Shown: positions 53,817-61,900 of the stretch, one piece after another
Layout: the number at the start of each line of letters is the position of its first letter
How positions within the stretch are numbered: position 1 is the first letter of the stretch
Assembly: GCA_964347325.1 (NCBI GenBank)
Contig: CAYFYA010000010.1
Coordinates: 9,721 to 73,720, forward strand
DNA: 64,000 bases
DNA from: JAJISG01 sp964347325
GTDB lineage: Archaea; Thermoplasmatota; Thermoplasmata; RBG-16-68-12; JAJISG01
Direction of reading: 5' to 3'
Position numbers and translations under genes: made by a program
Notes under the pieces: generated by a model
The model's input: the letters and a program-made list of their open reading frames with translations, nothing else
What the model was told of the DNA's origin: nothing
Database searches by the model: none

Positions 53817-53830
53817 TTCGGCTGGCCGAA
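53817..53830. promoter_or_regulatory. 14-bp inverted repeat beside the divergent TATA element
   Basis: TTCGGC and GCCGAA flank a 2-base centre (TTCGGCTGGCCGAA) directly after TTATATAT (53809-53816). It differs in sequence from the palindrome at 53771-53790, so if functional it binds another protein. It would sit just downstream of TATA for a plus-strand transcript. Confidence 0.45.
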
Positions 53831-53864
53831 GGATAAGGCCTCTCCCCAAGGGACAGTCGGGAAA

Positions 53865-53874
53865 GTGATATAGC
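53865..53874 (+). promoter_or_regulatory. TATA box for the Oah-like gene (leaderless)
   Basis: GTGATATAGC is centred about 25 bases upstream of the ATG at 53894. A second possible TATA (TTATATAT, 53809-53816) would give a leader of about 55 nt. Confidence 0.5.
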
Positions 53875-53893
53875 AGTCCCCTGATGCCTCAGC

Positions 53894-54856
53894 ATGTCTA
53901 CGGAGCCCATCAAGGAGAGGTCTCCCGAGGACCTCGCGTTTAAGGAGATCATCTACGAGAAGGCCGACTGGGTCGCTCGAATCACCATCAACAGACCCGA
54001 GGTCTACAACGCCTACAGCACGCTGACCCTGCGGGAGATGCAGGAAGCCTTCAGAGACGCTGCCTACGACGATGGAGTGGGCGTCCTGGTCCTCACCGGA
54101 GCGGGGGAGAAGGCCTTCTGCACCGGCGGAGACGTGAAGGAGTACTCTGAGGAGTACACTAGGAGGCCCCACGACTACTGGAAGTACATGGTGGAGTTTC
54201 AGGGCGCCATCGACATGCTGCGCAACTGCGGGAAGCCCACTATAGCTCGGTTGAATGGCATCGTCGCTGGGGGCGGCAATGAGTTCCAGATGGCCTGCGA
54301 CCTGGCAATCGCAGCAGACCATGTGGAGATCATGCAGGTCGGGACGAGGGTGGGAAGCGTGGCCGCCGGTGGGGCATCCCAGTGGCTCCCCATCATCGTG
54401 GGAGACAGACGGGCGCGAGAGATCCTCTACCTCTGCGAGCGAATCCCTGCTGCCAAGGCTCTGGATTGGGGGCTGGTGAACCAGGTTGTGCCGTACAAGG
54501 AGCTGGATAGCGCCGTGGCCGAGATGTGCGAGAAGCTCCTGGACAAGTTCCCCGAGTGCATGAGGTACACCAAGCAACAGGTCAACTTCTGGAAGGACCT
54601 GGTCTGGTACTCCACCATCGGGCACGCGAGAGACTGGCTGTCCATCCACTTCGCTAGCCAAGAACCGTGGGAGGGGATGCGGGCTTTCGTGGAGAAGAGG
54701 CCGGCAGAGTACCGACGCCTGAGGGAGGAGGCGGCCACCGGAGGGTCGCCATCCTTCGTCTGGGGGGCCTATGAGAAGGAGTGCGGTGAGTGTGGGGCGA
54801 AGGGCCTTCCGTCTGGGTTTGAGTACTGCGGTTCATGCGGCGCGAAGATCGAGTAG
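53894..54856 (+). CDS. oah: Crotonase, 6-oxocyclohex-1-ene-1-carbonyl-CoA hydrolase type (Oah), with C-terminal zinc ribbon
   Basis: This is a 320-residue crotonase-superfamily protein. The oxyanion-hole stretches are LTGAGEKAFCTGGDVKEYSE and ARLNGIVAGGGNEFQMACDL, and the region YWKYMVEFQGAIDMLRNCGK resembles Oah/BamA ring-opening hydrolases. In the pathway it would hydrate and open the 6-oxocyclohexene ring to a 3-hydroxypimelyl-CoA. The last ~28 residues form a zinc ribbon with two Cys-x-x-Cys pairs (CGECG... and ...CGSCGAK). I do not know that from characterised Oah enzymes. It is divergent from the reductase operon and shares its promoter region. Confidence 0.75.
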   Translation: MSTEPIKERSPEDLAFKEIIYEKADWVARITINRPEVYNAYSTLTLREMQEAFRDAAYDDGVGVLVLTGAGEKAFCTGGDVKEYSEEYTRRPHDYWKYMVEFQGAIDMLRNCGKPTIARLNGIVAGGGNEFQMACDLAIAADHVEIMQVGTRVGSVAAGGASQWLPIIVGDRRAREILYLCERIPAAKALDWGLVNQVVPYKELDSAVAEMCEKLLDKFPECMRYTKQQVNFWKDLVWYSTIGHARDWLSIHFASQEPWEGMRAFVEKRPAEYRRLREEAATGGSPSFVWGAYEKECGECGAKGLPSGFEYCGSCGAKIE

Positions 54857-54868
54857 TGTCGGAAGCGA

Positions 54869-56023
54869 TTACCGGAAGTGTCTTCCTAGCCATCTCCTCT
54901 CGAGGAGGACCTTCGCCCAGTGCCACAGACGGCCAGGCCTCCTCATTGATATCGCGGGTTCGGCCTCCCCATAGAAGTTGCCTCTAACCATCCCGGCCCG
55001 ACCGAAGCCCGTCTCCAAGAAGCACATCCCGTATCCGTCCCACCGGTGCAATCCTCCGCCGACGATCTCGGAGACGATGTTTTGGCATGCAGTCTTAGAC
55101 TGGCCCTCTGCGAATACCCCGGCCTTGGGTAGAGTCGGGACGTTACCGGATGGTGTCTTGATGCTCGTGACGTCGCCGACGGCGTAGACATCGTCAAAGG
55201 ATGACTGCATCGTATGCCGGTCTACGGGAATCCAGGGACCGTCCTTCGTCAGGTCGGAGTTCCTCACGGCATCGCACGTCGTATGGGGTGGTATCGCCAC
55301 TAGGAGGTCGTACTCCATCTTGGAATCTCCCTTGAAGTAGACTAACCTGGACTCTGAGTCGATGTGGTCCATGTCCTTCTTCGTGTGGAGGGGGATGTCC
55401 CTCTCCTCCATTATGGCAGCGGCCCCCTCACCGATGGCCTTCCCTGCAGCGGGTAGGGGGGAGGGTTCAGGGGTGAAGAACTCGATTTCCACGTTGCCTC
55501 TCAACCCTATCCTACGGAAGTGGTAGTCCATTAGTAGCGCTGTCTCATAAGGGGCCGCAGGGCATTTGAACGGAAGGCGAGAGATCCCCACAAGCACCTT
55601 CCCTCCTTTGAAGCCGCTCAGGGCATCGCCCAGTCTAATGGCCCCCTGTAGGTCGTATGGGTGGAGGGCCGCTTCCTCAAAGCCTTCGATGGCGGAGGGT
55701 TCGAGCCGTGCGCCGAGGGAAACCAGCAGGTAGTCATATCGGAGTTCGCTCCCGTCCACGATAACCCGCCTTTCTTCAGGCTCTATGGAAGCGACCTCTC
55801 CCCGTCGGTGCCGAACCTTCCGCGCCTTGAGTCTCGCGAGCGGCCGCCATACCTGATCGGGTCTCCTCCAACCCATCACGACCCACGGGTATGATGGAGG
55901 GAAGTAGTGCTTGCCTTCCCTATCGACTAGCGTAATCTCGACTGTGTCTCGCAAGCTCTTGGAAAGTTCAGCCGCTGCCGAGGCCCCTCCCACACCTCCA
56001 CCGAGGATGACAATATTGGTCAC
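54869..56023 (-). CDS. FAD-dependent oxidoreductase, sulfide:quinone reductase-like
   Basis: This 384-residue protein has a dinucleotide-binding motif ILGGGVGGASAA (~5-16), a central GARLEPS strand, the redox-type Cys in RLPFKCPAAPYE, and the C-terminal FAD motif DDVYAVGDV, all as in the SQR/NDH-2 (FCSD-like) family. Whether it oxidises sulfide cannot be told, because the second active-site Cys (in TTCDAV) is only tentatively placed. I chose the GTG at 56023, preceded by GGGGGATC; a TTG at 56038 is also possible. A minus-strand TATA (ATTATATC, ~56054-56061) lies about 35 bases upstream. It converges with the Oah gene. Confidence 0.82.
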   Translation of the reverse strand: MTNIVILGGGVGGASAAAELSKSLRDTVEITLVDREGKHYFPPSYPWVVMGWRRPDQVWRPLARLKARKVRHRRGEVASIEPEERRVIVDGSELRYDYLLVSLGARLEPSAIEGFEEAALHPYDLQGAIRLGDALSGFKGGKVLVGISRLPFKCPAAPYETALLMDYHFRRIGLRGNVEIEFFTPEPSPLPAAGKAIGEGAAAIMEERDIPLHTKKDMDHIDSESRLVYFKGDSKMEYDLLVAIPPHTTCDAVRNSDLTKDGPWIPVDRHTMQSSFDDVYAVGDVTSIKTPSGNVPTLPKAGVFAEGQSKTACQNIVSEIVGGGLHRWDGYGMCFLETGFGRAGMVRGNFYGEAEPAISMRRPGRLWHWAKVLLERRWLGRHFR

Positions 56024-56183
56024 GTTGATCCCCCGCAAGGTCCATGACTGCTGGGATATAATGTTTCTGGTGGGTACTTCGCCTGAGGGGACTGACTGTT
56101 GCCGGGCGAATGCGAAATCCCAACCTCAAGAAGTGGGACAGAGGATATCTAGGAGTTGAACTCTACCCCAGGAAGGTGCATCA

Positions 56184-56381
56184 ATGGTCCAGAAGATAAT
56201 CGACGTTGTTGGGGTCTCGACCGAGAGCTTTGCGAAGGCTGCTGACGACGCTGTCAAGACGGCTGCCAAGACCGTCAGAAACATGAAGTGGGCGAGGGTC
56301 TCGGAGATGGAGATGGGAATCGAGGGTGACAAGGTCCTGGAGTTTAGGACGACGCTGCGCATATACTTCGACGTCGATTGA
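56184..56381 (+). CDS. Dodecin-family flavin-binding protein
   Basis: This 65-residue protein has the dodecin pattern: strand QKIIDVVGVST, a helix ESFAKAADDAVKTAAKTV, then two strands ARVSEMEMGIEGDKV and EFRTTLRIYFDVD. Dodecins form hollow dodecamers that store or buffer flavins. The family's flavin-stacking Trp may correspond to the Trp in RNMKWARV. The ATG is preceded by AGGAAGGTG. Flavin storage next to a flavoprotein gene is suggestive but not proof of a link. Confidence 0.9.
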   Translation: MVQKIIDVVGVSTESFAKAADDAVKTAAKTVRNMKWARVSEMEMGIEGDKVLEFRTTLRIYFDVD

Positions 56382-56526
56382 CCTGACGCTGAACGCCTCG
56401 GGGCGCAGGCACGGTCGATAGTGGCCCAAGAGTTGGGCTCGCCGAAAGGACTAGTAAGTATTGTCATTGCACAAAGGACATAGGCTTCTCCTCTGCTTTT
56501 CGGTAGTCCAAAAAGGAGATGGGGGC

Positions 56527-56754
56527 CTGAATCTCGCGGAGATTCCCTTGGGGCGACTAGTCAGGATAGAGAGGATCTTGGACTCCGACGTGAAGGAATA
56601 CCTTCTTCGGTTGGGCATCCTCGAGGGATCCGTTATCCGCTGTGTGGGACGCCTCCGCAAGGGTCCCGTCGTCATCCGCAGGAACGGCCTGGAACTCTCC
56701 ATCGGGCACCGGCTGGCCAAGGAGATCGTCGTCATCGAGGTTGAGGACGGATGA
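56527..56754 (+). CDS. feoA: FeoA-like SH3-domain protein, probable CTG start
   Basis: FeoA is the small cytoplasmic partner of the iron transporter FeoB. The domain reads (M)NLAEIPLGRLVRIERI, RLGILEGSVIRCVGR, ELSIGHRLAKEIVV, the usual five-strand FeoA pattern in about 75 residues. No ATG, GTG or TTG lies at the domain start. The only upstream standard starts (TTG at 56461 and 56467) would add about 20 unrelated residues. A CTG at 56527 has AGGAG at 56514-56518, eight bases upstream, which is ideal spacing. The stop overlaps the feoB start (ATGA). Confidence 0.8.
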   Translation: MNLAEIPLGRLVRIERILDSDVKEYLLRLGILEGSVIRCVGRLRKGPVVIRRNGLELSIGHRLAKEIVVIEVEDG

Positions 56755-58541
56755 GAGGCCACCACGGCCACCAGTTTCGTGGAGGGAAGGATCCCTGCAC
56801 CGTGGCCCTCGTGGGCAACCCCAATACGGGGAAGTCTGTCCTCTTCAGCGAGCTTACGAGGCGGTTCGCGGACATCTCTAACTATCCGGGGACGACCCTT
56901 TCTCTCCAGGAGGCTCGGATAGAAGACTGCGTCCTCATCGATTCTCCTGGCGTCTACGGAATCCACGCCGATGGAGAGTCTGAGGACCTCGTGCGGCGGG
57001 CAATCGACGTATCCAGAGTCATCGTCAATGTGATGGACGCGACCAGGCTGGAGAGAGGCCTCTGGCTGGCTTTGGAGCTGGCGGAAACAGGCAAGCCTGT
57101 CCTGCACGTCCTGAATGTGTGGGACGAAGTGGAGGACTCGGGCTTGAGGATCGACCTTGAGAAGCTTGCCTCCTTCCTTGGGGGCCCCATCTTCACGACC
57201 GTGGCCACCAAGGGTACAGGGGTTGGCAAAGTGTCCAAGGCGCTCTTTGACATTCTCCATTCACGGGTCCGGATGCCTCAGCTGATCCCCGCATCCGCTG
57301 GCGCGACTCGCTCCGTTGACGCCCCTGCCGCCTTGGCGATTGAGGACTCCCTGATTAGGCGACGACGGATTGACTCCCTCCTGGATGAGGTAATCCTGGA
57401 GTTACCCAAGAGGAAGACCTTTACGGACCGCCTCTCGGCAATAATGATACATCCCTTGACAGGCGTCCCGCTGGCCCTAGTCATCCTTGGCGCGGTCTTC
57501 TACCTCATTGGGACCTTCGTGGCTCAAGACCTCGTCGGCTTCACGGAGGGCGTCGTCTTCCAGCAAATCTACGAACCTGCCTTGCGGGACCTCTTGGGCA
57601 GCTTCATCTCAGGTCCCCTCTACACGGTCCTGGTGGGAGAGTTTGGCATCCTGACCATGACCGTCACCTACGTCTTTGGCCTCCTCCTGCCGCTGGTCTT
57701 CTTCTTCTACGTTATGATGGCCATCCTGGAGGACACCGGGTACCTTCCGAGGTTGGCGACGCTGGCTGATCGGACATTCAGCGCAATGGGCATGAACGGC
57801 AAGGCGGTCATCCCGATTGTTCTCGGCTTCGGATGCGTGACCATGGCCACGATAACGACGAGGATGCTGAACAAGGGGAAGGAGAGGCTCATAGCCATCG
57901 CCTTGTTGGCGCTCGCCGTACCTTGCTCGGCCCAGATGGCGGTAATCCTCGTCCTCCTGGCAGGCCTGGGCTTTGTCTACTGGGCGATGTATGGTGGAAT
58001 CATCCTTGGGGTCTTCCTCCTCATCGGATGGCTCCTGAGCAGGATGATACCGGGGCAGAGGACGGACCTCATGTTTGAGCTACCGAAACTGCGGCTTCCC
58101 CAGTGGAGAAACGTCCTGCGCAAGGCGAAATTCCGCACCTGGGTCTTCATCAAGGACGTCCTCCCCCTCTTCTTCATCGGCGCCCTGATCATAAGCATTC
58201 TCCTTGTGACCGGGGCGCTGGCGGCCATGCAAGAGGCCTTGGGCCCCTTAGTGGTGGGATGGCTTGGCCTGCCAGCCGAGGGCGCCACGGCCCTCATAAT
58301 GGGCTTCGTCCGGCGGGATTTCGGCGCGGCTGGATTCTTCCACATGGCCCTCACGCCGCTGCAGGCCGTCGTGGGTATGATCGTCATCACCCTCTTCATA
58401 CCGTGCATAGCGAGCGTGATGGTGATCCACAAGGAATTGGGACTCAAGGGCGTCCTAGCAATACTGGGGTTCACCCTGGGCACGGCCTTCCTCGTTGGAG
58501 GCATCCTTATACGCGTTCTGACACCTCTCCTTGGGATCTGA
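56751..58541 (+). CDS. feoB: Ferrous iron transporter FeoB
   Basis: This 596-residue protein imports Fe2+ across the membrane. The N-terminal G domain shows G1 GNPNTGKS, G3 DSPGVYG and G4 NVWD. The membrane part has about nine helices with the two gate motifs, VLGFGCVTMATITTR and LAVPCSAQMAVI. It is translated from an ATG that overlaps feoA by four bases. Iron supply fits the many Fe-S and flavin enzymes of the neighbouring benzoyl-CoA cluster. A decayed methyltransferase gene starts directly after its stop. Confidence 0.95.
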   Translation: MRGHHGHQFRGGKDPCTVALVGNPNTGKSVLFSELTRRFADISNYPGTTLSLQEARIEDCVLIDSPGVYGIHADGESEDLVRRAIDVSRVIVNVMDATRLERGLWLALELAETGKPVLHVLNVWDEVEDSGLRIDLEKLASFLGGPIFTTVATKGTGVGKVSKALFDILHSRVRMPQLIPASAGATRSVDAPAALAIEDSLIRRRRIDSLLDEVILELPKRKTFTDRLSAIMIHPLTGVPLALVILGAVFYLIGTFVAQDLVGFTEGVVFQQIYEPALRDLLGSFISGPLYTVLVGEFGILTMTVTYVFGLLLPLVFFFYVMMAILEDTGYLPRLATLADRTFSAMGMNGKAVIPIVLGFGCVTMATITTRMLNKGKERLIAIALLALAVPCSAQMAVILVLLAGLGFVYWAMYGGIILGVFLLIGWLLSRMIPGQRTDLMFELPKLRLPQWRNVLRKAKFRTWVFIKDVLPLFFIGALIISILLVTGALAAMQEALGPLVVGWLGLPAEGATALIMGFVRRDFGAAGFFHMALTPLQAVVGMIVITLFIPCIASVMVIHKELGLKGVLAILGFTLGTAFLVGGILIRVLTPLLGI

Positions 58542-58848
58542 GTGGTCCTCAGGGAGGCCAGAAGGGTGCTGAAGGAGGGCGGGGGACTGGGAGTTGTCAG
58601 TCTTTCCAGGGAGGACGCAGAGACGTGCCTTCTGAAGTTCTACGAGTGGGGCCATCTACGTAGAGCAATCGATCCGCAAAGCGGGCTTCAGGATTGAGGA
58701 GAAGATACGGGCGGGGATGCTAGGCCTCTCAACAGAGATTGTGATTGCCTCAAAGGAACCACAGGGGGTAGAGCATCTCGCCTCGGTCGCGGCTTCAATC
58801 GGCACAGACAGTCTCACTCCCAAGACTGGTTCTCATCATCGACTCTGA
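58542..58848 (+). pseudogene. Remnant of a class I SAM methyltransferase
   Basis: Directly after feoB, frame 58542-58697 reads VVLREARRVLKEGGGLGVV...LLKFYEWGH, the motif-III-like segment of class I methyltransferases (E-x-x-RVLKPGG). From about 58651 the +1 frame continues AIYVEQSIRKAGFRIEEK and GLSTEIVIASK to 58848, which is the usual C-terminal strand set. The N-terminal SAM-binding part is missing. About a dozen residues between the two parts, together with the frame, are lost. This is a truncated, internally deleted gene, not a functional enzyme. Confidence 0.65.
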
Positions 58849-58883
58849 TTCTCGTACTCGAACCTGATAATCACGTCGCGAGC

Positions 58884-58891
58884 CTTATATG
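58884..58891 (+). promoter_or_regulatory. TATA box for the giant glycine-rich surface protein
   Basis: CTTATATG, within GAGCCTTATATGGCC, would start transcription near 58913. That leaves a ~20-nt leader with GAGGTG at 58919-58924 before the ATG at 58933. Confidence 0.65.
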
Positions 58892-58932
58892 GCCCTGGCT
58901 GCAGGCGTTTCAGAGGCGAGGTGCGCTGAGTC

Positions 58933-61900
58933 ATGAGGCGCCTGCCAAGATCCGAGCTCCACATCATCATACTTGCGGTCCTGTCAGTGCTAGGGATACT
59001 CTTCTACACAGCCTCAGGCCTCGCTGGCCTGAGATTGCTCTGGGTGGACTTCGGGATGGCCACCTTCTTCCTCTTCATCCCGCCAGTCCTCTACACGAGA
59101 TTCACACGTCTCAGGCAACGGAAGGTCTCCGCCAGCGTAATTAGCGCCGTGGTCGTGTCGACTGTTCTCTTCAGTGTCCTGATGCACATGGATACGGCGA
59201 CGGCCCTTCCGGATACATTCTACCTCCACGATGTGGCAACCAGCGGCATATCGCCTTCGGGTAGATACATGAACAGCACCCAGGGGTCCAGCGGGGCCAC
59301 GATGACCTTCGACACTCTTTACCAGAACGCTTACTGGTACGCAGATGAAACTTGGCCGTCCGGCGGCAACGACATGGTCATCGACGAGGGGGCCTACAGC
59401 TTCAAAATGTATTTCAATGAGCTGCCCCGGCCCTGGTGGAATACAAGCTACCTATACAGACAGAAGATCACGGTCACCGCTGGTGCCTCGGCCATTCCTG
59501 CCAGCTACGGGGTCAACCTCTCCTTTGCTCACAACTCTCTCGTCCTCGCGGGACAGGCTCAGGCGGATGGAGATGACGTACGAGTTGTCTACTGGACCGG
59601 GTCCTCTTGGGTCGAGAGGGCTCGCGCTATGGATGACAACTCTTCTTGGGACAGCGCGTCCACCAAGATATGGTGGGAGACCTACACCTCCATAGCCGCT
59701 AGCGGGTCCGACCAGGACTACTACCTCTACTACGGCAACACTAGTGCTGCCAATCCCCCCACTAGTGCGGCAAAGGGAACGGGCGTGAAGTACGTCCAGA
59801 GCGGAACCACCACCAGCTCCGCAAATGGCATTGTGAACGTCCCCATCTCACCTGTAAACACCTCCAAGTCATTCCTCATCTTTGGGTCCAGACACAACAG
59901 CAATCGACCCGTTGGCTCCTACCTGCGGGGACAGATATACAACTCCACTACGGTCCAATTCGAGCGGGTGACCAATGAGGCGCCCCCAGTGACCATGACC
60001 ATCAATTGGTACGTGGTGGAGTACTACAGCGGCGTGAACGTCCAGAGAGGGGAGGCATCCATGACAAGCGATCCACGGGACATCACCATTGGTGCCGTGT
60101 CCGCGCTGGATCAGGCCTTCGTGACTTGGTCCAAGACGCCAACGAACACCGACAACAGCTTTGACTCAAATGACCCTCAAAGGTGCTGGCTCACGACCAC
60201 AACGAACCTGCGATGCACCGGTTCCGCCTCATCTACGCACATCGTCTGGTGGCAAGTGATTGAATTCACCAATGCCGCCGACATAGACGTGCAGGCGGGG
60301 ACCGTCAACCTTTGGAACGGTGCCACATCTGCCTCCGATACATTGAGTCCGGGTGTCGGGACGACGCGGACATTCTTCCTCGCAGGCTACAACACCAGCG
60401 GAGGCGGTGCTGACGTGGGCAGCAGGATGCTCAGAGCCAACCTGACCAGCTCCACTGGCATCACCATCGACCGCAGCATTGGCGGGAACGCCGACGACGT
60501 AACTGCTACATGGCAGTCGGTCGAGCTGTTCGACGGCACCAGGGTCTTCTACAGCAACCGAAATTTCGGTTCTGGAATCTCCCAGCAAACCGTCAACATC
60601 GGGGCTGCCGTCGACCTCAACCGCTCGGTCGCGTTTGCTTCTGTGCAGCCCGCAGGCGGCCAAAACATGGGTAGATCCCCCTACTCTGGCGACGACATCA
60701 TAGGCGTAGGTTCCTTTACCATCAATTTCACCTCCACCACGCAGATCAACCTCACGCGGGACAACACAGCTTCCTCATCGGATGTGGTCTGGATGGTAGT
60801 GGAGTTCGAAAGGGAGAAGGCCATGTCGTCCCTGGGAGGGGAGGAGACCTCGGCCAACCTGCAGATTGTGGTGAGCGTCTACCACACCAAGGCCGACGGG
60901 ACAGACGCCCAGGAGATCGTCACCTCCTCCGCAGTGACCATCGACAACAGCACGGCAGACCCCCTCACCATAGATCTGGGAACGGGGGCAAGACAGACTT
61001 TCTCGGCGAGCGACCCGCGGCGACTGCGCCTTCGTGTCAACGTCACCGCCATAAGCGGGGGCGAACGCTTCGTCCTGGCCTATGACTCCGTTGCGGACCC
61101 ATCCAATCTAGCGACTCCTTCCGTTTTTACGGCAGCCCTCCTCACCAACCCGACACTTACGCCTGGTTCCGGTTCCACGAGCACCTTCTTCAACTTCACT
61201 ATCGACTACACGCATCCACTGGGTGTGCCAGCAAACCTCGTCAGGGTCAACGTATCTGACGCTACGAACGCCACCTACTACAACTTCACCATGAGTCCCA
61301 CTCTGACCCCCGGAATCGAATACTTCGTGCAGCAGTACTGGGCCATCAACGGGACAGTAAGCAACTTCGCCAACGCCCAGTCCTCCTCCGACGGCGGCGC
61401 CTCGGCCCTCCTGGCCCAGATGCTGGGCTTCGACACTGGCACTGGTGCCGACGGCTCTGTGGCCTGCAGCGCCACATGCAACATCAACACGGACGTCCTG
61501 GGTAGCGGCCGCTCCACCTACGCAGATGGGATCGTGACGACAGTTACCACCAACCCAACGGGGACCACCATTTCTGTGAGTTCCACAAACGGCTTTGCCG
61601 CGAACGATGAGATCCTCCTCATCAACCTTGGAGGTGCCTCCGGGGATGCTGCGGACGTCGGCAACTACGAGCTGCTGGAGGTCCAGTCGGTCTCTGGGGG
61701 TGACACCATCACCACCACGACCACAATCCAGAACTCCTACGACGGCACGAGCTTCGCCAATCAGAGGGTCGTTGTCCAGCGGATTCCCCAGTGGACCACG
61801 CTAACTGTCAACAGCGGCGGTACGCTGACGGCAAACGCTTGGGGAGGTAGCAGCGGCGGGGTCATAATCTTCCGGGCAACGGGGGCCGTCACCATCAACT

